Positions 45,740 to 54,361 of a DNA stretch of 64,000 nt are shown in pieces; position 1 is the first letter of the stretch, and each line of letters begins with the position of its first letter. Position numbers and translations under genes: made by a program. Location: contig JADKGE010000006.1 in the NCBI GenBank assembly GCA_016717115.1, forward strand, positions 228,534 through 292,533, written 5' to 3'. The notes below the pieces were generated by a model. That model was not told where the DNA came from. It saw only the letters and a program-made list of their open reading frames with translations, and made no database searches. Source of the stretch: Actinomycetota bacterium. GTDB taxonomy: Bacteria > Actinomycetota > Actinomycetes > S36-B12.

Positions 45740-46195
45740 TCAGGGTCGGGGCCAGGGACTGGCCGGACGGCCCGTTTCGCTCGTCGTCATGTCGGCACCC
45801 GGGGCTGCGGCGTGCCGGATGACCCAGCCCTGCTCGGTCAGCGGACGGTAGCGGTGCTCGGTGCGATGGATCTCGACGACGTCGCCGGGCTCGACGACCA
45901 CGCCGACGACACCGCTGTCCGTGACGAACTCCATGATCCCCTCACCTGAGGTGACCACATGGAGCTCGTCGACGTCGTTCACGTGCCAGGCCCCCATACC
46001 GGTGTCCGCCTCCGAACCGGTGGGAGGAGCGGCCGTCATCTCGCCGCGGACGGCGCGGCACCCCTCGGGCAGGACCGCCACGAGGATGGTCTCGTCGGCA
46101 TCCTGCGTCTCGTCGTCGACCACGTGGATGCCGACCCCGACGGCGTCCAGTGCCGCGCGTCCCTCGAGTGCGTCGTCAACGAGGAATCTCGCCAT
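45740..46195 (-). CDS. Cupin-domain protein
   Basis: 151 aa. A small cupin barrel: GMGAWHVNDVDELHVVTSGEGIMEF holds the first cupin motif (His, then Asp-Glu-His), and VVVEPGDVVEIHRTEHRYRPL the second. The metal ligands look present, so a dioxygenase or isomerase activity is possible; no substrate can be named. Starts 1 nt after the HIT gene stop and is probably cotranscribed with thrS and HIT. Confidence 0.75.
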   Translation of the reverse strand: MARFLVDDALEGRAALDAVGVGIHVVDDETQDADETILVAVLPEGCRAVRGEMTAAPPTGSEADTGMGAWHVNDVDELHVVTSGEGIMEFVTDSGVVGVVVEPGDVVEIHRTEHRYRPLTEQGWVIRHAAAPGADMTTSETGRPASPWPRP

Positions 46196-46196
46196 G

Positions 46197-46709
46197 TCAG
46201 TGCGCCCCCCATGCCGTGGCCAGTAGTACGCGGGTGTCGTTGAGCAGCTGCGGGATCACCTTGGTGCCGCCGATGATGGGCATGAAGTTCGTGTCGCCTC
46301 CCCAGCGCGGCACGACATGCTGGTGCAGGTGCCCGGCGATCCCCGCGCCCGACACAGACCCCTGATTCATCCCGACGTTGAAGCCGTGCGCACCTGACAC
46401 CTCGCGGATGACCCGCATCGCCTTCTGCGTGAAGGCGCCGAGTTCGGCCACCTCCGTGTCGGTGAGCTCCGGATAGTCGCCAATGTGCCGGTACGGGCAC
46501 ACCATGAGGTGACCCGAGTTGTACGGATACAGGTTGAGCACCGCATAGACGTGCTCCCCGCGCGCGACCACCAGGCCCTCATCGACGGGAAGCTGAGGAG
46601 CGCGGCAGAACGGGCAGTCCTCGCCCGCATCATCACTGATCGGCTTGCCCTCCCCCCGCAGGTAGACCATCCGATGCGGGGTGTAGAGCCGCTCCCACGC
46701 GTCGGTCAC
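46197..46709 (-). CDS. HIT-family nucleotide hydrolase/AP4A phosphorylase-like
   Basis: 170 aa. HIT motif GHLHQHVVP with His127, His129, His131, and a CPFC pair (Cys32, Cys35) typical of the zinc-containing actinobacterial branch (Rv2613c is an AP4A phosphorylase). Substrate is probably dinucleoside polyphosphate. GTG 46709 starts 1 nt after the thrS stop; the frame upstream is antisense-like. Confidence 0.9.
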   Translation of the reverse strand: MTDAWERLYTPHRMVYLRGEGKPISDDAGEDCPFCRAPQLPVDEGLVVARGEHVYAVLNLYPYNSGHLMVCPYRHIGDYPELTDTEVAELGAFTQKAMRVIREVSGAHGFNVGMNQGSVSGAGIAGHLHQHVVPRWGGDTNFMPIIGGTKVIPQLLNDTRVLLATAWGAH

Positions 46710-46710
46710 G

Positions 46711-48651
46711 TCAGACCTGCACGCGCGAGGCGATGATCGCGACGATCTCGTCGATCGCCTCCTCGACGCCGACGCCGTTCTTCTGCGTGCCGTCGCGGTA
46801 GCGGAAGGACACGGCGCCGGCCGCGACGTCGTCATCGCCCGCGATGAGCATGAAAGGGACCTTGCTCTTCTGGGCCGTGCGGATCTTCTTCTGCATGCGA
46901 TCGTCGGCCGTGTCGACCTCGATCCGCACGCCTCGCGCACGCAACTTGTCGGCCACGTCCTGCAGGTAGTCGTTGTGCGCGTCGGTGACGGGGATCCCGA
47001 TCACCTGCACCGGCGCCAGCCAGGGCGGGAAGGCCCCGGCGTAGTGCTCGAGAAGGACCGCGAAGAAGCGCTCGATCGAGCCGAAGAGCGCCCGGTGGAT
47101 CATGACGGGCCGCTGGCGGGTGCCGTCAGCTGCCTGGTACTCGAGGCCGAATCGCTCCGGCAGGTTGAAGTCGACCTGGATCGTCGACATCTGCCAGGTG
47201 CGCCCGATGGCGTCCTTGGCCTGGACGGAGATCTTCGGCCCGTAGAACGCGGCGCCGCCCTCGTCCATCACCAGGTCGAGCTGCTGCTTCTCCGCGGCCA
47301 GGCGCAGCGTCTCGGTGGCCTCGACCCACACCTCGTCGGTGCCGACCGACTTGTCTGGGTCGCGCGTGGAGAGCTCGAGGTAGAAGTCGTCGAGGCCGTA
47401 GTCGCGCAACAGGTCCAGGACGAAGGTGAGCAGTCGGTCGAGCTCGTCGGGCATCTGCTCCTTCGTGCAGTAGATGTGCGCGTCGTCCTGCGTGAACCCA
47501 CGCGCCCGGGTGAGCCCCTGGACGACTCCCGACTTCTCGTACCGGTACACCGTGCCGAACTCGAACAGCCGCAGCGGCAGCTCACGATAGGAGCGCCCGC
47601 GCGCGTCGAAGATCAGGTTGTGCATCGGGCAGTTCATCGGCTTCAGGTAGTAGTCGACGCCCTGCTTGCGCACGTGGCCGTCGGCGTCGACGTCGGCGTC
47701 GAGCTGCATGGGCGGGTACATGCCCTCCGCGTACCAGTCGAGGTGGCCCGACTTCTCGAAGAGCGCGCCCTTGGTGATGTGCGGCGTGTTGACGAACTCG
47801 TAGCCGGCCTCCTCATGGCGCCGCCGGGAGTAGTCCTCCATGACCCGCCGGACCACGCCGCCCTTCGGGTGGAAGACGGCCAGCCCCGACCCGATCTCCT
47901 CGGGGAAGCTGAACAGGTCGAGCTCGCTGCCGAGGCGGCGATGGTCGCGGCGCTCGGCCTCCTCGAGGAAGGTCAGGTGCGCCTTGAGCTCGTCCTTGCT
48001 GGGCCACGCTGTGCCGTAGACCCGTTGGAGCTGCTCATTCTTCTGGTCGCCGAGCCAGTACGCCGCCGCCGTACGCATCAGCTTGAAGGCGTTCTGGGGG
48101 ATGTAGCGGGTATCGGGCACATGCGGCCCCCGGCACAGGTCGCCCCAGCACCGCTCCCCCGACTTGGCATCGACGTTGTCGTAGATGGTCAGTTCGGTCC
48201 CGCCGACCTCCATGACATCGGCCCCGCCCTCACTGCCGATGAGTCGCAACTTGAACGGCTCGCCCGCAAGCTCGCGGGCGGCGGCGTCCTCGCCCACCAC
48301 TCGACGCTGGAAGCGCTGGCCGGCCTTGATGATCGTGACCATCGTCTTCTCGAGCCGTGCGAGGTCGTCCGGGGTGAAGGGCGTCTCCACCTCGAAGTCG
48401 TAATAGAAGCCGTCCTTGATGGGCGGTCCGATGCCGAGCTTCGCCTCGGGGAAGGTCGTCTGGACGGCCTGCGCGAGTACGTGCGCGGTGGAGTGGCGGA
48501 GCACGGCTAGTCCCTCGGGCGTGTTGACGCCCACTGGCTCGACGACGTCACCGTCGCTGACCTCAGTGGCAAGGTCTCGCAGCTCGCCGTTGATGCGGGC
48601 AACGACGATGGACCGGTCGCCACCCACCACGTCGAAGGCGGTAGTGGCCAC
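46711..48651 (-). CDS. thrS: Threonyl-tRNA synthetase
   Basis: 646-aa class IIa synthetase: TGS domain, editing domain with HSTAHVLAQAV, catalytic core with zinc site MNCPMHN, motif 2 FEFGTVYRYEKSGVVQGLTRARGFTQDDAHIY (in parts), motif 3 near VMIHRALFGSIERF, and anticodon-binding domain. GTG 48651 has GAGGAGAC about 7 nt upstream. The gap to the tRNA-Val is only 37 nt; no room for a T-box leader. Confidence 0.97.
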   Translation of the reverse strand: MATTAFDVVGGDRSIVVARINGELRDLATEVSDGDVVEPVGVNTPEGLAVLRHSTAHVLAQAVQTTFPEAKLGIGPPIKDGFYYDFEVETPFTPDDLARLEKTMVTIIKAGQRFQRRVVGEDAAARELAGEPFKLRLIGSEGGADVMEVGGTELTIYDNVDAKSGERCWGDLCRGPHVPDTRYIPQNAFKLMRTAAAYWLGDQKNEQLQRVYGTAWPSKDELKAHLTFLEEAERRDHRRLGSELDLFSFPEEIGSGLAVFHPKGGVVRRVMEDYSRRRHEEAGYEFVNTPHITKGALFEKSGHLDWYAEGMYPPMQLDADVDADGHVRKQGVDYYLKPMNCPMHNLIFDARGRSYRELPLRLFEFGTVYRYEKSGVVQGLTRARGFTQDDAHIYCTKEQMPDELDRLLTFVLDLLRDYGLDDFYLELSTRDPDKSVGTDEVWVEATETLRLAAEKQQLDLVMDEGGAAFYGPKISVQAKDAIGRTWQMSTIQVDFNLPERFGLEYQAADGTRQRPVMIHRALFGSIERFFAVLLEHYAGAFPPWLAPVQVIGIPVTDAHNDYLQDVADKLRARGVRIEVDTADDRMQKKIRTAQKSKVPFMLIAGDDDVAAGAVSFRYRDGTQKNGVGVEEAIDEIVAIIASRVQV

Positions 48652-48688
48652 CGAATGTCTCCTCGTCAGAACTGTCGTCCAACCTCGG

Positions 48689-48760
<72 letters not shown>

Positions 48761-48792
48761 GAAGCAGCGCACACTCTACCTCAGGGGACCTC

Positions 48793-48810
48793 GGCGCGCC
48801 GCGGCGCGCC
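48793..48810. other. 18-bp GC palindrome in the gap before the Ig-like gene
   Basis: GGCGCGCC-GC-GGCGCGCC is a perfect palindrome between the tRNA-Val and the secreted-protein gene. It could fold as a short hairpin or be an operator; nothing else is recognisable in this 120-nt gap apart from the GGAGGAG ribosome-binding site at about 48870. Confidence 0.35.
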
Positions 48811-48882
48811 TCCCGCCAAAAGGACCGATCTGCGCGCCCCGCGGGATACCGTTCCACTAACTACGAGCAGGAGGAGTACGTC

Positions 48883-50397
48883 ATGCGTGACACTCGCCGC
48901 CTTCGCGGCATCCTCACCAGTGCGACGGCGGCCGTCGCGCTTACGGCGGGAGCACTCGCCTTCGGGGCGGCGCCTGCTCACGCGGCGAGCGCCACCGGCT
49001 TCGGCAACGGCACCGTCGGCGTTTCCCAGACCATTATCGCGTCTGGCATCTGCCAGGGCGTCCCCCTCACCCTCTTCGCTACGTACAGCAACGGCGTCCA
49101 GGTCGCCTCAGCGCCGGTCACCGCGGACGGGGACGGCAATGCCACGATCGTGTGGACGCCGCCTCAGGTCGGAGTCATCACCTCGGCCGTCATCGGCAGC
49201 ACGTGCACCCCCTGGCAACTCGGCGGAGCGACAATCTCCGCGGTCGGCACATCGACAACCGTCATCTCCCCGAACATCGTCCAGGTGGGCGTCCCGACGC
49301 TGATCAACGTGACGGTGCAAGCCTGGTCGCGTAGCGCCTACAACCCGACGGGCACCGTGACCGTCCGAGACGCGAGCGGCAACATCGTGGTGACCATGGG
49401 CCTGACCCCAGGCACCATCAGCGGACCGGCAACCGGCATCTCCTTCGCCTTCTGGCGCTGGACGCCTCCGGCGGCCGGCACGTACAGCTTCACGGCCACT
49501 TACAGCGGCGACGGGCAGGCCACCGCCTCGGTGTCGGTCGCCGACATCGTCAGTGCGACACAGAGCGGCGGCACGATCTCGCTCTCTGCGCCCCCGACGA
49601 TGACCAAGGGTGTCCCCGTCACGCTCATCGCGAGCCTGTTCCCGAACACGACCCAGGGCTCCGTCGGCTTCACCCTCAACGGCGCGCCGATCAGTGCGTC
49701 GATCCCGATCGTCAACGGAATCGCGAGCTTCAACTGGACGCCGAACGTCGTGGGTGCCGTCACCTTGGGTGCCAACTACATGACCAACGGGGGTGGCTCG
49801 GGTTCGACCACCGATGCCGTCGTCATCGGTGCCGGCCCCATCTTCACTGACGCCATCACGCTGACCCAGCCCGGATACGGCACGTGGGCGCCCAACGGCA
49901 CCTACACCCTGGGCAACGGCACGTCGTTCACCTTCCAGGCCTCCACGCTGTCGGGTGCTCCGGTCACGCTCACCAACGCGGGTCCGTGCAACAACACGGG
50001 GCTGACCCTGACGATCGACACCGGTTCGGGCCAGTGCAGCCTCGTCGCCAAGAGCGCCGGCGGCAACGGCTTCGCCGCCGTCAGCCAGGGCTACACCGTC
50101 ACCATGGTGCCCGGTCAGCAGACGGCCGCGTTGGCAGCGCCGAACTCCGGTCGCTTCAAGGTGGGCCAGACGCTGCGCCTGCAGAACCCGGCCCAGGGCC
50201 AGACAAACGCCAAGCAGAACGTCACCTGGCGCATCACGCAAGGCCGCAACACCGTGTGCTCGCTGAGATACCCGAGCAACGGCGCCGTCAACGTGCGCAT
50301 GAACAAGCGCGGCACGTGCACCGTCGTCGCCCAGGCACCGGCAGTCGCCAACCAGTGGGCTGCCTTCAGGCTGCAGCGCAACTACACCGCTCGCTGA
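48883..50397 (+). CDS. Secreted protein with Ig-like repeats
   Basis: 504 aa. Sec signal peptide ending AHAASA (cleavage near residue 35), no lipobox and no LPxTG or membrane anchor, so probably released or loosely wall-bound. The body consists of about three bacterial Ig-like (Big_3-like) units, recognisable by repeated FxWTPPxxG(T/V) segments near VWTPPQVGV, FWRWTPPAAGTYSF and FNWTPNVVGAV, followed by a basic C-terminal domain with two Cys (about 450 and 470). Very Thr/Ser/Gly-rich. Function unknown; adhesion or surface layer roles are guesses. A strong terminator follows 9 nt after the stop. Confidence 0.85.
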   Translation: MRDTRRLRGILTSATAAVALTAGALAFGAAPAHAASATGFGNGTVGVSQTIIASGICQGVPLTLFATYSNGVQVASAPVTADGDGNATIVWTPPQVGVITSAVIGSTCTPWQLGGATISAVGTSTTVISPNIVQVGVPTLINVTVQAWSRSAYNPTGTVTVRDASGNIVVTMGLTPGTISGPATGISFAFWRWTPPAAGTYSFTATYSGDGQATASVSVADIVSATQSGGTISLSAPPTMTKGVPVTLIASLFPNTTQGSVGFTLNGAPISASIPIVNGIASFNWTPNVVGAVTLGANYMTNGGGSGSTTDAVVIGAGPIFTDAITLTQPGYGTWAPNGTYTLGNGTSFTFQASTLSGAPVTLTNAGPCNNTGLTLTIDTGSGQCSLVAKSAGGNGFAAVSQGYTVTMVPGQQTAALAAPNSGRFKVGQTLRLQNPAQGQTNAKQNVTWRITQGRNTVCSLRYPSNGAVNVRMNKRGTCTVVAQAPAVANQWAAFRLQRNYTAR

Positions 50398-50406
50398 CCA
50401 CACAAC

Positions 50407-50439
50407 GAGAAGGCCCCCGCGTCTCGCGGGGGCCTTCTC
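50407..50439. terminator. Rho-independent terminator after the Ig-like gene
   Basis: Perfect 15-bp stem (50407-50421 with 50425-50439), 3-nt loop, followed by GTTT. It sits between convergent genes and also lies right after the pabC stop on the other strand. Confidence 0.88.
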
Positions 50440-50451
50440 GTTTGCCCGGTA

Positions 50452-51291
50452 TCAGGGGTCGAGGCGCTTGGCCGCGGTCTCGACGAACGCCGCCTGCAGG
50501 TCGCGGCTGATCGGGCCCGCACCGCTCCACTCGCGGTCGTCCGCCCGCACGACGGGATGCACGTTGCGGGTGGAGGACGTGAGGAACACCTCGTCGGCCT
50601 CACCCAGGACGTCGATCGACAGGTCGTGCTCACGGGCGCCGAACCACTCGATGACGAGGTCCCGGGTGACGCCGGCCAGGCAGCCGCTCGTCAGTGGCGG
50701 CGTGACCACCCGCCCGTCGATCACGACGAACACGTTCGTTCCGGTGCCCTCGCACAGTTCGTCGTTGCTGTTGGCGAAGATGGCCTCGCTTGCGCCCCGC
50801 TCATGCGCCCACGCCAGCGCGACGACGTTGTCCGCGTAGGAGGTCGACTTCACCCCCGCCGTGGCCGACCGCTCGTTGCGCGTCCAGGGCACGGTGGCGA
50901 CTGAGGTCGTCGGCGGCCACTGCGTTGCAGCGCCGGTGGCGACCACGAGGGTGGGGACCGCGGTGCCGCGATCGCTGCCCAGTGGCGCCACCCCGGCGGT
51001 ATAGGTGATCCGCAGCCGTTCGACGGGAGTGGCCGGGTGGTCATTGAATTCGAGCACGTCCGCCACCGCCTGACGCACGACCGCCTCGTCGGGCTCGGCG
51101 ATGCCGAGCGCGCGAGCCGAGGACGCGAGGCGGGCGAGGTGGCGCGTGATGGCGAACGGCCCCTTCGGTGTGACTCGGAGGGTCTCGAAGACGCCATCGC
51201 CGACGGTGAAGCCGTGGTCCAGCACGCTCACCGATGCTTCGCGCTTGTCGACCAGCTCGCCACCGTCACGATTGCCCACCCAGATGCTCAT
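50452..51291 (-). CDS. pabC: Aminodeoxychorismate lyase (class IV aminotransferase fold)
   Basis: 279-aa PLP enzyme of the D-amino-acid/branched-chain aminotransferase fold. Segments SVLDHGFTVGDGVFETLR, Lys in AGVKSTSYADNV (Schiff base), and NVFVVIDGRVVTPPLTSGCLAGVTRDLV. Fold alone does not separate PabC from BCAT, but it lies 5 nt after pabB, which favours 4-amino-4-deoxychorismate lyase, giving p-aminobenzoate for folate. ATG 51291 is preferred; the upstream in-frame extension is antisense-like. Confidence 0.85.
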   Translation of the reverse strand: MSIWVGNRDGGELVDKREASVSVLDHGFTVGDGVFETLRVTPKGPFAITRHLARLASSARALGIAEPDEAVVRQAVADVLEFNDHPATPVERLRITYTAGVAPLGSDRGTAVPTLVVATGAATQWPPTTSVATVPWTRNERSATAGVKSTSYADNVVALAWAHERGASEAIFANSNDELCEGTGTNVFVVIDGRVVTPPLTSGCLAGVTRDLVIEWFGAREHDLSIDVLGEADEVFLTSSTRNVHPVVRADDREWSGAGPISRDLQAAFVETAAKRLDP

Positions 51292-51296
51292 GAGGC

Positions 51297-52388
51297 TCAA
51301 GCCTGCCATGCGGAGTCGGCGGCCGGTGGCCAGGTGCCGCTCGCCACGTCGATGAGCCGGGCGGCCTTGAGCTCCGTTTCCCGCCATTCCCCCCTCGGGT
51401 CGGAGCCCCACGTGATGCCGGCGCCGGTGCCGAACTTCACGGCGCTGCCGTCGAGCCAGAACGTGCGGATCGCCACGGCGAGCTCGGCCTCCCGGGTGTC
51501 GGCATCGACCCAGCCGAAGGCCCCGCAGTAGTACGACCGTGCCTCGGGTTCGAGGGTGTCGATCAGGCTCAGCGCGGAGAGCTTGGGTGCGCCGGTCACG
51601 GACCCAGGCGGGAAGGTGGCGTCGATGATTCCCGGCCAGGTGGCGCCGGGGACCAGCTCGCCTTCCACGTCGGACACCAGGTGCACGAGCCCGGGATGGT
51701 GCTCCAGGCGCAGGAGGCCCGGTACGGTCACGCTGCCCGTGGCGCAGATGCGTGACAGGTCGTTGCGCATCAGGTCGACGATCATCACGTTCTCCGCGAC
51801 GTCCTTGTCCGAGAGGTCCGCGGCCGTGCGTCCGGTGCCCTTGATCGGCCCTGACGTCACCACCCGCCGGTCGCCCGCACGCGCGATGCCGAGGAAGAGC
51901 TCGGGGCTGGCGCTGGCCACGTGCACCCCCTGCCGCGGCAGGCGCAGGAAGCCGCCGAAGGGGGCAGGGTTCCCGATCGATAGGAGCCGGTGCAGGGCCG
52001 CGACGTCAGCGGTGCGCGGGTCGGGCAGCGACGCCGTCAGTACCCGGCACACATTCGCCTGGTAGACACTGCCCGCCTCGATCGCGGAGCGCGTGGCCTC
52101 GACGGCACGCACGTATGCCCGTTCGTCCAATGACGACTCCCACTGCCCGGGGGTCGGGCCTCCCCACCTGCCGAGCTCCGACGGATCGACGCTGTCGCTC
52201 CATCGATCGAATCGCGCGCAGACGGCCTCGCCTGAGTAGGGCACGCAGACGACCCAGCGACCCTCGGTGTCCAGGCAGCTCAGGTCCGACGTGACGTCAC
52301 GAAGCCCGCTCGCCCATCGGCCGCCCACCGAGGCCAGCGCCGATGTCACCACGCGCACCATCATGTCGGCTATGGGCCGCGAGGACAC
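51297..52388 (-). CDS. pabB: Aminodeoxychorismate synthase component I
   Basis: 363-aa chorismate-using enzyme. Shared core of the anthranilate synthase family: Lys in GPIKGTGR, DKDVAENVMIVDLMRNDL, FPPGSVTGAPK and the C-terminal GAGITWGSDP. The PIKGT lysine distinguishes PabB-like enzymes from TrpE. The N-terminal domain is short. No glutaminase PabA is nearby. Start GTG 52388; internal ATGs at the MMVR segment are also possible. Confidence 0.9.
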   Translation of the reverse strand: MSSRPIADMMVRVVTSALASVGGRWASGLRDVTSDLSCLDTEGRWVVCVPYSGEAVCARFDRWSDSVDPSELGRWGGPTPGQWESSLDERAYVRAVEATRSAIEAGSVYQANVCRVLTASLPDPRTADVAALHRLLSIGNPAPFGGFLRLPRQGVHVASASPELFLGIARAGDRRVVTSGPIKGTGRTAADLSDKDVAENVMIVDLMRNDLSRICATGSVTVPGLLRLEHHPGLVHLVSDVEGELVPGATWPGIIDATFPPGSVTGAPKLSALSLIDTLEPEARSYYCGAFGWVDADTREAELAVAIRTFWLDGSAVKFGTGAGITWGSDPRGEWRETELKAARLIDVASGTWPPAADSAWQA

Positions 52389-52457
52389 GGCGTTGCTCCC
52401 CTGATTCGCTGATCATGTTCGCGGTCGGCTAGGGTTCTGCTTCGATCGCAAGATCGT

Positions 52458-52530
52458 GCGGACGTAGCGCAGCTGGTAGCGCATCACCTTGCCAAGGTGA
52501 GGGTCGCGGGTTCGAATCCCGTCGTCCGCT
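52458..52530 (+). tRNA. tRNA-Gly (GCC)
   Basis: 73-nt cloverleaf without CCA. Acceptor GCGGACG/CGTCCGC, anticodon loop TTGCCAA gives GCC, discriminator T. T-loop TTCGAAT. Confidence 0.95.
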
Positions 52531-52569
52531 CGGATTCCCCGTCAGTCGAGGTGACCGGCGGGGTGACCT

Positions 52570-52640
52570 GGTGGAGTGGCCGAGAGGCGAGGCAACGGCC
52601 TGCAAAGCCGTGTACACGGGTTCAAATCCCGTCTCCACCT
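52570..52640 (+). tRNA. tRNA-Cys (GCA)
   Basis: 71-nt cloverleaf without CCA, 39 nt after tRNA-Gly. Acceptor GGTGGAG/CTCCACC, anticodon loop CTGCAAA gives GCA, discriminator T73 as required for Cys identity. Confidence 0.95.
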
Positions 52641-52707
52641 CCATCAAGCGCGCTGCGGCGCCGCCGTCGGGCTGAATCGACCTCACCAGCCGTGACAGAC
52701 TGGTCGC

Positions 52708-52902
52708 ATGGCTACGACCCCTCCCCCGCCCCACACGAACGACGAGGACGAGACTCGGGTGAAGTACGAGGCAGCCCTCGAGGCGAAGAAGCACAAGTCC
52801 GGGCATGGCAGCGCTGCCCCTGGTACGTCGGGTGGCCCCGTCAAGGAGCACTCGAGCCGCTCCGGCGGCAAGAGGGAGTTCCGGCGCAAGAGCGGCGGCT
52901 GA
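52708..52902 (+). CDS. DUF5302 family small protein
   Basis: 64 aa, acidic N-terminus (NDEDETRVKYEAALEAKK) and a basic, Gly/Ser/Lys-rich C-terminus ending FRRKSGG. Matches the short actinobacterial DUF5302 family as I recall it. Probably intrinsically disordered; function unknown. Lies 67 nt after tRNA-Cys and 59 nt before the membrane protein. Confidence 0.75.
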   Translation: MATTPPPPHTNDEDETRVKYEAALEAKKHKSGHGSAAPGTSGGPVKEHSSRSGGKREFRRKSGG

Positions 52903-52961
52903 CGGCTCCTCGCGATCCCGACGCGGGCGGCGCCGCGTCCTAGGCGTGCCAGAATCCACCC

Positions 52962-53999
52962 ATGCAGGTTCCGTGGCGTAGCGCGTACATCCGCCTCGCC
53001 ACCCTGACGGCGCTGGCCTCTGTCGCCGCCTACGTCATCGCAGAGCTCCTGCCCTTCGCCGACCCCATCCCGGCCGCGATCACCGCGGCCGTCGCGACCA
53101 GAGCCACCTTCCATCACGCGGCCAAGGAGACGGTCTTCCAGACCCTCGGCGCCCTCCTCGGCGCCGCCATCGCGCTGGCCATCGTGTCCGTCATCGGCAC
53201 CGGACCGATCGTCATCTTCCTTCTGGTCCTGCTGTGCTTCGCCCTCGCGCGCGTGCTGCGCCTGGCCTCGCCAGAGGAATCGCCGTTCGTCGCGGCCAGC
53301 ATGGCGGTGACCGTGATCCTCGTCGTCGGCACCCATTTCACGACGGAGCTCGCTGTGGAGCGATTCGTGGGTGTCGCCGTGGGGGCGTTGTGCGCCCTCG
53401 CCGCCTCGGCCTTCGCGACCCCGACGCGCGACACCCGCCTGCTGCGCAGGGACATCGACGCCCTCCAGGACGACCTGTCCGGCCTCCTTGCCGAGATGGC
53501 GCGCGGACTGCGCGATGCGCCCGACAGGGAGACGGCACGCGACTGGCGCGAGCAGGCGGTGGCGCTGCGCAATCGGTCGATCGGCCTCGACGCCCGGCTG
53601 GAGGATCTGGCCGTGCATGCGCGCTGGAGCCCGAGGATCGACCCCGACGACCTCGCCGGACTGGGCCAGAGCCTCGGTGCCAACCGCGTGATGTCGTCCC
53701 GCGTGCTGTCGATCGCGTCCGACCTCGCGGCGGCTTCCGGTGGGCGGTCGGGTGCCCGCATTCCCCAGGCTGCCCTGTCCCCCCTGGCCGACCTCATGGC
53801 GATGGCCGCCGACAACATCTCGGCCGACGATCCCAGCACCTCGGTGGGGCGCACGCAGGCCCACGAGGCCGTGCGAGTCGCCGACCAGACCGCGCAGATC
53901 GCGCTCATCGGCGGCATCGTCTCGAACATCAATCGGATCAACGAGGCCAGCACGGAGCCCGACGACGACACGGGCGAGATCGACCACTGGGCCACGTGA
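52962..53999 (+). CDS. FUSC/aromatic acid exporter-like membrane protein
   Basis: 345 aa. N-terminal half (1-155) has about five transmembrane helices with ITAAVATRATFHHAAKETVFQTLGALLGAAIALA, the pattern of the FUSC/ArAE (PF06081-like) exporters; the C-terminal half is a cytoplasmic helical domain with RRDIDALQDDLSGLLAEMARGLRD-like repeats. Probable exporter of small organic acids or unknown cargo. A hairpin 47 nt past the stop ends the unit. Confidence 0.8.
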   Translation: MQVPWRSAYIRLATLTALASVAAYVIAELLPFADPIPAAITAAVATRATFHHAAKETVFQTLGALLGAAIALAIVSVIGTGPIVIFLLVLLCFALARVLRLASPEESPFVAASMAVTVILVVGTHFTTELAVERFVGVAVGALCALAASAFATPTRDTRLLRRDIDALQDDLSGLLAEMARGLRDAPDRETARDWREQAVALRNRSIGLDARLEDLAVHARWSPRIDPDDLAGLGQSLGANRVMSSRVLSIASDLAAASGGRSGARIPQAALSPLADLMAMAADNISADDPSTSVGRTQAHEAVRVADQTAQIALIGGIVSNINRINEASTEPDDDTGEIDHWAT

Positions 54000-54045
54000 G
54001 CGGGGTTCGTCTCGCAGCAACGCGTGCCTGCGCACGGCGTGCGCA

Positions 54046-54076
54046 CGAGGCTCCCCCGCGGGCGCGGGGTGCCTCG
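54046..54076 (+). terminator. Hairpin after the FUSC-like gene
   Basis: CGAGGC (54046-54051) pairs with GCCTCG (54071-54076), continued inward by CCCC/GGGG after one T-T mismatch. No T-run. Between it and the tRNA-Val at 54117 I see nothing else. Confidence 0.6.
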
Positions 54077-54116
54077 AGCCGGGCAACCGGTCCGGTGTAA
54101 CCTTGCGCCGTCGCAC

Positions 54117-54193
54117 GGACCGTTAGCGCAGTTGGCTAGCGCGCCTCCCTGACACGGAGGAGGTCACTGGTTCGAGTCCAGTACGGTCCACCA
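54117..54193 (+). tRNA. tRNA-Val (GAC), CCA encoded
   Basis: 74-nt cloverleaf plus genomic CCA at 54191-54193, the only tRNA here with encoded CCA. Acceptor GGACCGT/ACGGTCC, anticodon loop CTGACAC gives GAC, T-loop TTCGAGT. A hairpin terminator follows at once. Confidence 0.95.
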
Positions 54194-54196
54194 TGG

Positions 54197-54244
54197 TGCA
54201 GGGCCTGACGCTCGGGGTGCTCCCCACGCGTCAGGCCCTCTGCA
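54197..54244 (+). terminator. Terminator of the tRNA-Val
   Basis: Stem of 11 bp (54201-54211 with 54228-54238) extended by TGCA/TGCA after a 2-nt bulge; the loop itself can pair GGGG/CCCC. Starts 3 nt after the encoded CCA. Confidence 0.8.
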
Positions 54245-54361
54245 CGTCACCGGACGGCTGCGCCGTCCACTGGCCACGCGAGGACGCCCCCGCTTCAGTG
54301 GCATTCAGGTCGTACCCTGAAAGCGTCGACCTCGGGGACGATCCGGCAAGGGGGCACTGCG

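Noticed and set aside
48652..48688. T-box or threonine leader before thrS
   Set aside because: The gap to the tRNA is only 37 nt, too short for such a leader.
50725..50745. Second LexA-like palindrome CGAACACGTTCG inside pabC
   Set aside because: Half-sites are 2 nt apart instead of 4, and it lies within coding sequence.
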